Origin: Exiguobacterium sp. RIT594
GTDB lineage: Bacteria; Bacillota; Bacilli; Exiguobacteriales; Exiguobacteriaceae
DNA length: 64,000 bases
Assembly: GCF_003339585.1 (NCBI RefSeq)
Contig: NZ_QPKF01000001.1
Coordinates: 868,001 to 932,000, forward strand
Reading direction: 5' to 3'
Part shown: in pieces, positions 8,862-15,949 of the stretch
How positions within the stretch are numbered: position 1 is the stretch's first letter
Layout: the number at the start of each line of letters is the position of its first letter
The notes under the pieces: generated by a model
What the model saw: only the letters and a program-made list of their open reading frames with translations
Databases searched by the model: none
What the model was told of the DNA's origin: nothing
Position numbers and translations under genes: made by a program

Positions 8862-10334
8862 TTATTCGACTGCTTCTTTTAATTCTTCTTCCATATCGTC
8901 AAATTTCTCTTGAACCGATTCAACCGGTTGTTTCGTCAAGAGACTAACGACAACGGTGAAGAATAAGCTAGTGAAGAATCCGGGTACCATCTCATAGAGT
9001 GTCGTACTGAGACCGAGCTGAACCCAAATGATGACGGTGATTGCTCCGGACAACATACCGGCAAGCGCACCTTGTTTCGTCATCCGTTTCCAGTAAAGCG
9101 AAAGCAGGATAATTGGACCAAAGGCGGAACCAAAACCAGCCCAGGCATAACCGACCAATGATAAGATCGTGGCAGACGGATTCCAGGCTAAGACGGAACC
9201 GATGACAGCGATGACCAGGACGGCCATTCGTCCTGTCAAGACGAGCTGTTTATCTGTCGCTTTTTTATTTAAAAACGTTTTATAAAAATCTTCTGTTAAA
9301 GCACTTGATGTGACGAGCAACTGCGACGAAATCGTCGACATGATAGCAGCTAAGATTGCTGCCATCAGGAATCCTGTGATGTAAGGATGGAATAAGACGT
9401 CAGAGAAACGGATGAAGACGGTTTCTGGGTCGCCGAGACCGTTTCCTTGTCCTTCAAAGTAAGCAATTCCGACAAGTCCTGTCATCATGGCACCGAGAAT
9501 CGAAACAAACATCCAACTAATTCCGATGCGGCGTGCTTTTTTCAAATCTTTGACCGAACGAATGGCCATAAAACGGACGATGATGTGGGGCTGTCCGAAG
9601 TAGCCGAGTCCCCAAGCAAGGAATCCGATGATTCCGAGGAATGTCGTACCTTTTAGCGGATCAAACAATGTAGGATCCAGATTTTCTGCATAGTTGTAGG
9701 CACCATCAATTCCGCCTACATCTGTCAACGCCACGATCGGTACAAGAACGAGGGCGATGAACATGATACAACCCTGGACGAAGTCGGTCCAACTGACTGC
9801 GAGAAAACCGCCAAACAATGTATAGGCGACGACGACCGCAATCGTCAAGAGCATACCATAATGATAATCAAAGCTGAATGAGCTTTGGAACAGCTTACCG
9901 CCGGATACGATACCAGCTGATGTATAAAACGTGAAGAAAACGATAATGACGACGGCAGAAACAGTCCGTAAGACACGTGACGTATCTTTAAAACGATTTT
10001 CTAAGAAGTCAGGAATCGTAATTGAATCATTTGCCATTTCCGTATAAAGACGAAAACGTGGCGCTAAAATCAAATAGTTTACGTAACAACCAATTAACAG
10101 CCCTAAAGCAAGCCATAAAGCCGATACACCGGTCGCGTACATCGCTCCGGGTAATCCCATCAACATCCAGCCACTCATGTCGGATGCTCCGGCGGATAGT
10201 GCCGTGACTCCGGGACCTAAATCCCGACCACCTAACATATAATCTTCCGTGTTTGTCGTTCGCTTGTAGGCAATGTAGCCGATGGCGAGCATCATGACCA
10301 GATACAAGCTGATTGAAATCCATTCTTGCGTCAT
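8862..10334 (-). CDS. putP: Sodium/proline symporter
   Basis: 490 residues from ATG 10334, twelve to thirteen hydrophobic segments, SSS (SLC5) family. Diagnostic stretches include GGRDLGPGVTALSAGASDMSGWMLMGLPG (Na+ and proline site region in TM2) and ILAAIMSTISSQLLVTSSALTEDFYK in TM9. Imports proline with Na+; in Bacillus relatives OpuE does this for osmoprotection and PutP for nutrition, and the sequence alone does not decide between them. Start: ATG 10334 has TTGGAGGC at ten bases, whereas the frame extends upstream without a ribosome site. It has a roughly 290-base leader with possible hairpins. Confidence 0.92.
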   Translation of the reverse strand: MTQEWISISLYLVMMLAIGYIAYKRTTNTEDYMLGGRDLGPGVTALSAGASDMSGWMLMGLPGAMYATGVSALWLALGLLIGCYVNYLILAPRFRLYTEMANDSITIPDFLENRFKDTSRVLRTVSAVVIIVFFTFYTSAGIVSGGKLFQSSFSFDYHYGMLLTIAVVVAYTLFGGFLAVSWTDFVQGCIMFIALVLVPIVALTDVGGIDGAYNYAENLDPTLFDPLKGTTFLGIIGFLAWGLGYFGQPHIIVRFMAIRSVKDLKKARRIGISWMFVSILGAMMTGLVGIAYFEGQGNGLGDPETVFIRFSDVLFHPYITGFLMAAILAAIMSTISSQLLVTSSALTEDFYKTFLNKKATDKQLVLTGRMAVLVIAVIGSVLAWNPSATILSLVGYAWAGFGSAFGPIILLSLYWKRMTKQGALAGMLSGAITVIIWVQLGLSTTLYEMVPGFFTSLFFTVVVSLLTKQPVESVQEKFDDMEEELKEAVE

Positions 10335-10618
10335 AACAATAAAGCCTCCAATAATCTTTTTTTTGCGCTGTTCATTCATCTGTCAAAATAAGCACAATCG
10401 ATTTGTTCCCCACCTTACAGGGTCTAAAACGACAAAGCAAGTCTTCACAATGTCATGAAAAGTGGCTTCAGCCCTCGTCTATCAAGGGGTCGGGACACTT
10501 TCCGTCCCTCTTAATGTTCTATTTTTCTGAATTCGGTCATGAAAATGTCGTCAAATGGAAAGGAAATAGAAATGAAGAGTGTTATTAAAAAAGGTATAAT
10601 TAAAATTTTTTCTGCATG
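10335..10618 (-). other. Long non-coding leader region of putP with two adjacent hairpins
   Basis: No convincing ORF. On the minus strand two small stem-loops sit side by side: GGGAC/GTCCC (10492-10508) and CCCCTT/GAGGG (10472-10489). No known riboswitch class is recognised. A clear promoter was not identified. Confidence 0.4.
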
Positions 10619-10659
10619 AAAAAAGGCGATTCAAGTGATATAAAAATCACTTGAATCGC
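10619..10659 (-). terminator. Terminator of the C-S lyase gene
   Basis: Perfect 14-bp inverted repeat 10626-10639/10646-10659 (GCGATTCAAGTGAT), T run on the minus strand. Confidence 0.9.
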
Positions 10660-10674
10660 AGGTGGAAACGTAAC

Positions 10675-11853
10675 TTAATCTGTAAAGACAATCGTCTGGT
10701 AAGCCGTTTGAAGACGGTCAAGAGCTTCGTCCAACTGACTTCGCGGGCATCCGAAATTCAGGCGTTCAAACGTCGAAGCATTTTTTCCGAACGGTTCTCC
10801 GTGTGTCAGTGCGAGACCAGCCTGGTTGACTAACCAGTCAGCCCGCTCTTTCGAATTAAACGGAAGAGCGGCACAATCAATCCAAAGCAAGAAAGTGGCG
10901 TCCGGTGTAACGACGGTGAGACGAGGCATTTCCGTCCGAATCCGTTGTATGGCATGGTTACGGTTCTCTTCCAGGTAAACCAACAACTCCTGTAACCAGT
11001 GTTCACTTTCCGGGTCCTCATAAGCAGCAATAATAGCGGTTGCCGCAAAAGCATTCGGATGCACGAAGTTCGCCTGCTGCACCTGCTCGATTTTAAGACG
11101 CAAGTCAGCGTTCGGTACAATCAGATATGAAGCATAAAGTCCCGGGATATTGAATGTTTTAGATGGGGCACTGACCAGTATTACCTGATCGTATTCAAAC
11201 GCGATAATCGGATGATGCGTTACATTCGAAAACAGCAAGTCGGCGTGGATTTCATCCGACAAGACATAGACGCCGTATTGTTTAGCAAGTGCAACCAGTC
11301 GTTTCAATTCATCGAAGCTGAATACGCGACCGGTCGGGTTATGCGGATTACATAAAATGATCATGCGCGCTGTCTTCATCTGTTGTTCGAGCAATGTAAA
11401 GTCGATTTCATACCGGTCATGTTGTAAACCAAGCGGATTTTCGACTAAACGTCTTCCGTTCGCTTCTATAACATGATGGAAAGGCGGATAGACAGGGGTC
11501 TGGATGATGATTTCATCATTTTTTTCCGTCAATGCCAATACACTATGTGCGAGTGCGGGAACGACGCCGCTCGAATACAGGATCGTTGCCGGATCAACCG
11601 ATTGGTCATAACGTTTGTCAAACCAATGTAGAATGGCATGTTTGGCTTTTTCTTCGAACAGAGAATAGCCAAAGTTGCCGCTTGCTGCCCGTCTTGTCAA
11701 AGCTTTTGTTATCGAGTCGGCAGGACGGACATCCATATCTGCAACCCACATCGGAATCAGTTGATCCGATCCGAACAGTTGTTTCAAACCATCCCATTTG
11801 GCGGACCCGGTTTGTCTTTTCTCCAACACTTCATCAAACATATGCTCATTCAT
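10675..11853 (-). CDS. PatB/MalY-type PLP aminotransferase (cystathionine beta-lyase)
   Basis: 392 residues, fold-type I PLP enzyme. PLP-binding Lys232 is in SAPSKTFNIPGL; CNPHNPTGRVF and SDEIHADLLF are the standard cofactor-contact motifs; the N-terminal PMWVADMDVRP is characteristic of the MalY/PatB branch. These enzymes cleave cystathionine or cysteine conjugates to a thiol, pyruvate and ammonia, and some (MalY) also modulate regulators. Start set at ATG 11853 (MNEHMFDE) behind AAAGGAC; upstream in-frame sequence has no ribosome site. Monocistronic. Confidence 0.88.
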   Translation of the reverse strand: MNEHMFDEVLEKRQTGSAKWDGLKQLFGSDQLIPMWVADMDVRPADSITKALTRRAASGNFGYSLFEEKAKHAILHWFDKRYDQSVDPATILYSSGVVPALAHSVLALTEKNDEIIIQTPVYPPFHHVIEANGRRLVENPLGLQHDRYEIDFTLLEQQMKTARMIILCNPHNPTGRVFSFDELKRLVALAKQYGVYVLSDEIHADLLFSNVTHHPIIAFEYDQVILVSAPSKTFNIPGLYASYLIVPNADLRLKIEQVQQANFVHPNAFAATAIIAAYEDPESEHWLQELLVYLEENRNHAIQRIRTEMPRLTVVTPDATFLLWIDCAALPFNSKERADWLVNQAGLALTHGEPFGKNASTFERLNFGCPRSQLDEALDRLQTAYQTIVFTD

Positions 11854-12002
11854 TTTGTTCAGTCCTTTCAATATAAACTTAACTATATCTTCACAGTACC
11901 GAACAGGTCTCAATTCGGCAAGTTAGAAAAATAGAGGTTTTAAACAAAGGACGCATGGGAAAACTCAATATCGTACACAAAAAAAAGGACGGGGTGGATT
12001 TT

Positions 12003-12200
12003 ATGTTACATTCAAAAGTGTTAGTAGGACGATCACCAGAAGAACTCGAAGAACGACTTAATCATTTCTTTGAGGAAAATGGTGTCGGTTCAAATTCAAT
12101 CATCACACTTAAATTCTCGACATTCGTCGCATCGAAAGCGGATGAACATTATTCTGTGTTGATTGTCTTTGATAACTCATTAACTAAAACAGTCCTTTAA
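12003..12200 (+). CDS. Small Cse60-like protein
   Basis: 65 residues. Layout resembles the Bacillus sporulation protein Cse60: MLHSKVLVGRSPEELEERLNHFFEEN, a spacer, then IITLKFSTFVASKADEHYSVLIVFDN, giving a beta-alpha-beta-beta pattern. Function in that family is unknown. ATG 12003 is chosen because AGGACGGGGTGGA lies upstream; the frame is open back to 11955. Similarity is weak and from memory, so the name is tentative. Confidence 0.6.
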   Translation: MLHSKVLVGRSPEELEERLNHFFEENGVGSNSIITLKFSTFVASKADEHYSVLIVFDNSLTKTVL

Positions 12201-12210
12201 TGCATCAGAA

Positions 12211-12252
12211 AACAGTTAGGGGGAACTGAGTTTCCCTTAACTGCTTTTTTTG
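12211..12252 (+). terminator. Terminator of the Cse60-like gene
   Basis: CAGTTAGGGGGA pairs with TTTCCCTTAACTG, followed by a T7 run. Confidence 0.85.
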
Positions 12253-12268
12253 TATTTTCCTGAAAAAG

Positions 12269-12297
12269 TTGATATTCATTTAGGCTTACGTTATACT
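12269..12297 (+). promoter_or_regulatory. Sigma-A promoter of tRNA-Thr
   Basis: TTGATA (12269-12274), 17-bp spacer, TATACT (12292-12297), ending 17 bp before the tRNA 5' end. Confidence 0.8.
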
Positions 12298-12314
12298 AAT
12301 ATTAGAAAAAACAG

Positions 12315-12385
12315 GCTTCCGTAGGTTAATGGCAGACCTCAGCAATGGTAATGCTGCAGTGCGAGTTCGATTCTCGCCGGAAGCA
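12315..12385 (+). tRNA. tRNA-Thr (anticodon GGU), unusually short
   Basis: 71 nt cloverleaf. Acceptor GCTTCCG/CGGAAGC (7 bp), D stem GGTT/GACC with 7-nt loop holding GG, anticodon stem CAGCA/TGCTG with loop ATGGTAA (U33 present, anticodon GGT at 12347-12349), 4-nt variable loop, T stem GCGAG/CTCGC with loop TTCGATT, discriminator A. CCA is not encoded. G1-C72, C2-G71 and anticodon GGU agree with threonine identity. The D arm and total length look more like a tRNA-Gly scaffold than the usual Bacillus tRNA-Thr. Confidence 0.85.
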
Positions 12386-12392
12386 TCAAAAT

Positions 12393-12446
12393 AAACAGGT
12401 CTTCCGTCACAAGTTAATCACTTGAACGGAGGACCTGTTTTTTTGT
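12393..12446 (+). terminator. Terminator of tRNA-Thr
   Basis: AAACAGGTCTTCCGT (12393-12407) pairs with ACGGAGGACCTGTTT (12426-12440), then T7. Confidence 0.9.
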
Positions 12447-12479
12447 TTAGAACAGGGACTGATCTTGAAGGAGACATCC

Positions 12480-13352
12480 ATGAATCAATTAAATATTTCG
12501 ATTGGTAACGAAATCAAGCGGATCCGGCAAGAACGGAATTGGACACAAGCCGAACTGTGCCAGGGGATTTGTAGTCAGGCAGAAATCAGTAAAATCGAGA
12601 ACGGACGAAATTCACCGACAGTTGATTTATTACAACAACTTGCGGAACGTCTTGAAATACCTGTTTCTTTCCTACTCGAAAATCGAAAACAGCAAGAAAG
12701 TATAAAAAAAATAGACCATACGTTGCTACAATTAACTCGAGAAGGAAACTATGAACAAATTCTATCGTATGATATTACTACTGGTGATAGATTTCATGAG
12801 ACAACATTATTACTTGAATATTATCGAATCATTAGCGAGTATCGTATAGATAATTATGATTATCGGACAACATCGGTTCAACTTTCTCGATTAATTGAAC
12901 ATAATGATATTAAATATAATTATCCGGATTTATACTTAAGAGCAAAGATGGCAATAGCTATATTGTACGCAGAAAATCAGGAATATAGACAAGCTGAAAA
13001 GCTGTACAAAGAGTTAGAAGAGACGCATTTTGAATTTAGTAATGAAAAAGTGATCGAACAGCAATTAAAAATTATATATAATCATGCAAAACTACTGTTT
13101 AAGATGGGGAACTTTGAAGAGAGTCTGACTACTGCATTAAAAGGTATTCATTCGAGTGTGCTGTTGAGTAATGCTTCTTATATCGCACATCTTTATTATC
13201 AAAAGGGAGAAGTGTTAGAAGTACTGAACGGTGATGGTGAAGAAACCTCTCAAAGTTATGTTATCGCATATGAATTATTTAAAGCATTTCACATGACTCG
13301 ATATGCGAATACTGTTAAAGAAGTAAAACGAAAATTTCTTTTTACCGAATAA
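12480..13352 (+). CDS. PlcR-like HTH-TPR transcriptional regulator, copy 1
   Basis: 290 residues. N-terminal XRE helix-turn-helix at about residues 8-62 (IGNEIKRIRQERNWTQ ... SQAEISKIENGR), then a helical TPR-type region to the end; YNHAKLLFKMGNFEESL and YYQKGEVLEVL align well with the TPR repeats of Bacillus PlcR. PlcR is an RRNPP receptor that turns on genes when an imported small peptide (PapR) fills its TPR groove. ATG 12480 follows GAAGGAGAC. First of three tandem paralogues, 34 bp before copy 2, so probably one operon. No peptide-precursor ORF was found next to it. DNA becomes AT-rich after the HTH part. Confidence 0.85.
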   Translation: MNQLNISIGNEIKRIRQERNWTQAELCQGICSQAEISKIENGRNSPTVDLLQQLAERLEIPVSFLLENRKQQESIKKIDHTLLQLTREGNYEQILSYDITTGDRFHETTLLLEYYRIISEYRIDNYDYRTTSVQLSRLIEHNDIKYNYPDLYLRAKMAIAILYAENQEYRQAEKLYKELEETHFEFSNEKVIEQQLKIIYNHAKLLFKMGNFEESLTTALKGIHSSVLLSNASYIAHLYYQKGEVLEVLNGDGEETSQSYVIAYELFKAFHMTRYANTVKEVKRKFLFTE

Positions 13353-13386
13353 AATGAATATTGATTAAAAAAGGGCTGTTTATAAA

Positions 13387-14268
13387 ATGATTCCACTTTC
13401 AAATTCAATCGGAAATCAATTAAGGCGAATTCGACTTGAACAACAACTTACTCAAAAAGAAGTTTGTCAAAATATTTGTAGCCAAGCAGAATTAAGTAAA
13501 ATTGAACAAGGAAAAGTATCCGCAACGATTGAAACAATTCAAAAAATCGCAAATCGACTAAATGTTTCAATGCTACAATTATTCGAGGAAGACGCACAAG
13601 CGGTATTGTTTCAAGAATATGATCAGGGGTGGACACAACTCTTTCGTAATCAAAAATTTGATGCTGTTATTAATTCTGTTAAAGAAACTTTATCTACTCC
13701 AATAAATATTAATGTATATCTACTTGCTAAATATTTTGAATTAATCGCATTAGAAGGTAAAAAAAGGTTGGATTATCGATCCTGTATCTCGGAATTATCA
13801 TTTTTAGCAGATCAAGAAGAAGTATGGTATGAATCACCGTTAATGTATATAAGAATCAAATTAGCAATCGCAAATTACTATTATTTAAATCATCAGTTCG
13901 TACATTCTAGAAAGATTTACGAAGCATTACTAGTGATGGATTACAATACAGAAGAATTAAAAAACTTACGGATTAAGATTTTATATAACCATGCCCAACA
14001 ACTGTTCTTTCAAGAAGACTACCGTGAGGGAATGAAAGTGACGGAAATAGGTATATCTGAAAGCATAGAACGAAAAAATTCTTCTTTTTTAGGACATTTT
14101 TTTTATCAACGTGCGAATTTTAAAGAAAAGCTAGAATTTGATGAAATCAAAAAAATAAAAGAAGATTATACGCTATCATATACGTTATTCACTGCATTTA
14201 ATTTAGAGCGTTACGTCGAGATTGTTGAAAAAGGAAGAAATGATTATTTATTATTTAAGTTCTTATAA
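13387..14268 (+). CDS. PlcR-like HTH-TPR transcriptional regulator, copy 2
   Basis: 293 residues, same architecture as its neighbours: XRE HTH at about 6-62, then PlcR-like TPR helices (RIKILYNHAQQLFFQEDYREGM, SFLGHFFYQRANFKEK). The HTH recognition part differs from copies 1 and 3 (AELSKIEQGKVSATIETIQKI against AEISKIENGRNSPT), so it may read a different operator. Markedly AT-rich, with AAA/ATT codons favoured over the surrounding genes, which suggests acquisition or relaxed selection. Start ATG 13387 has only a modest ribosome site (AAAAAAGGGCTG), consistent with translation from an operon message. Inducing peptide unknown. Confidence 0.85.
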   Translation: MIPLSNSIGNQLRRIRLEQQLTQKEVCQNICSQAELSKIEQGKVSATIETIQKIANRLNVSMLQLFEEDAQAVLFQEYDQGWTQLFRNQKFDAVINSVKETLSTPININVYLLAKYFELIALEGKKRLDYRSCISELSFLADQEEVWYESPLMYIRIKLAIANYYYLNHQFVHSRKIYEALLVMDYNTEELKNLRIKILYNHAQQLFFQEDYREGMKVTEIGISESIERKNSSFLGHFFYQRANFKEKLEFDEIKKIKEDYTLSYTLFTAFNLERYVEIVEKGRNDYLLFKFL

Positions 14269-14292
14269 GGTTATATCTAAGGGAGAAAGTTA

Positions 14293-15168
14293 ATGAATTC
14301 ACTACCTGTATCAATTGGAAATGAAATCAAACGCATTCGTAAGCAAAAGAAAATGACGCAAAAAGAGTTGTGTGAAGGTATATGTAGTCAGGCGGAAATT
14401 AGCAAAATTGAAAATGGACGCAATTCACCAACAATTGACTTGTTGCAACAAATTGCCAAACGGTTGCGTATTCCGATGTCGATGTTGTTTCGTGACCAAT
14501 ATAAAAGTGAACAATTCCGTGAATGTGACCGACTTCTCAACGGCTTATTCCGAAGCCAACAATTTGATGAGCTAATGAATCAAATTGAACAAATAAGAAG
14601 TCGGTCAACAGTCAAGGAAATTCTACTCTTGTTGAAATATTTTGAAATCGTGTGTAATGAGCGTACTAAAAAGGTCGATTTCCGAACAAGTATCTCACAA
14701 TTAGTTCGTTTAACGGATACGGCAGAAGTTTGGTTTGAATCGCCTCAAATGTACCTCCGTATCAAGATGGCGATTGCAAATTTTTACTTTGAAAACAAGC
14801 AGTTTGTTCATTCAGAAAACGTATATGAAGAAATATTAAATTTAAATTTTGATACGATTGAACTAAAGAAAACCAGAATTAAAATAATGTATAACCATGC
14901 CCAACAATTATCATTTCAAAAAAATTATGAAAAGGGTCTAAACGTAGTAGCGACTGGAATCAAAGAAAGTCTTGCGTTGGACGATGCATCATTTTTAGGG
15001 CATTTTTATTTTCAACGCGGCTACTTTACCAAAAAAACCAATGGTGATATCAAAGACGTTAAGAGAGACTTTACGCTTTCTTACAGCATGTTTAAAGCCT
15101 TTGAGATGCCGAGCTATGAACAACTTGTCATTGATAGCCACGAAGAATTTTTACTCTACAGATTTTAA
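14293..15168 (+). CDS. PlcR-like HTH-TPR transcriptional regulator, copy 3
   Basis: 291 residues, 24 bp after copy 2, behind AAGGGAGAAAG. Its HTH is near-identical in the helix-turn-helix core to copy 1 (ICSQAEISKIENGRNSPT is shared exactly), while its TPR sensor part is clearly closer to copy 2 (VWFESPQMYLRIKMAIANFYF, NHAQQLSFQKNYEKG). Expected role: peptide-responsive regulator of the PlcR type. The stop codon overlaps the azoreductase stop on the other strand by 4 bp, with no terminator between. Confidence 0.85.
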   Translation: MNSLPVSIGNEIKRIRKQKKMTQKELCEGICSQAEISKIENGRNSPTIDLLQQIAKRLRIPMSMLFRDQYKSEQFRECDRLLNGLFRSQQFDELMNQIEQIRSRSTVKEILLLLKYFEIVCNERTKKVDFRTSISQLVRLTDTAEVWFESPQMYLRIKMAIANFYFENKQFVHSENVYEEILNLNFDTIELKKTRIKIMYNHAQQLSFQKNYEKGLNVVATGIKESLALDDASFLGHFYFQRGYFTKKTNGDIKDVKRDFTLSYSMFKAFEMPSYEQLVIDSHEEFLLYRF

Positions 15169-15794
15169 AATGTTTCCCCGGCCTTCTCACATGCAGAGAG
15201 GGCTTTTTTGACGAGTTCCTCCGCCCGGTCCGGATATTGCTGATGTCCTTCCAGGATAATGGTCTGGACATCTTCAATCCCGAAGAAACGAAGGATGTCG
15301 AGCATGTAACGAACGGCATGTTCGGAATCAGCTTTATCCGCTGTTGAATAGTCCCCGCCGCGTGAATGCAGCAACAAAACTTGTTTGCCCGTCACTAAGC
15401 CGACAGACCCTTCTGCTGTATAACGAAACGTCTGACCTGCTTGTGCAAGATAGTCCATATAATTATGAAGCGGAGCCGGAACGGTCAGGTTCCACATCGG
15501 GAAGGAAAAAACGACTTTATCCGAGTCGAGAAACCCGGTCAGATATTCTTGTAATTTGTCGAGCGGCACATGTTCATCGGTCTCAACAGATTCTCCACGA
15601 AATAGTTGGGCGGCAGCAGTGGCGAGACGTAAATCAAAAAACGGTAACCGTTCCTCGAATAAATTGAGTACGACGACTTCATCATCCGGATGATGGGTCC
15701 GGTAACTCGCGAGAAACGCTTCGTTCATGTGCGAACTGATTCCTTTCTTTTGATGGGTACTATCATTTGCTTCGATAAATAACAAACGGCTCAT
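15165..15794 (-). CDS. azoR: FMN-dependent NADH:quinone oxidoreductase / azoreductase
   Basis: 209 residues, flavodoxin-like fold of the AzoR (AcpD) family. LLFIEANDSTHQKKGISSHM is the phosphate-loop region for FMN; FSFPMWNLTVPAPLHNYMDYL is the conserved flavin-contact motif; LLLHSRGGDYS follows. Reduces quinones and azo compounds with NADH, two electrons at a time. The ATG is preceded by GAAAGGAGTG. Monocistronic; convergent with the third PlcR-like gene, stops overlapping. Confidence 0.92.
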   Translation of the reverse strand: MSRLLFIEANDSTHQKKGISSHMNEAFLASYRTHHPDDEVVVLNLFEERLPFFDLRLATAAAQLFRGESVETDEHVPLDKLQEYLTGFLDSDKVVFSFPMWNLTVPAPLHNYMDYLAQAGQTFRYTAEGSVGLVTGKQVLLLHSRGGDYSTADKADSEHAVRYMLDILRFFGIEDVQTIILEGHQQYPDRAEELVKKALSACEKAGETF

Positions 15795-15949
15795 GACATA
15801 ACACTCCTTTCAATCTTTACTAGTCAAATACCCGATTGAAGACTTCTTTAGACGTGGAGAATGAAAAGCAAATTGATGGAGGATTTAGGTTTTAATTCCA
15901 ACTTGATAAGGAAAAGGAAAGAATGAATTGACAGAAAAGAGGGGATGAT

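Noticed and set aside
12465-12479. Upstream start for PlcR-like copy 1
   Set aside because: The TTG at 12465 lies on the ribosome-binding site used by ATG 12480.
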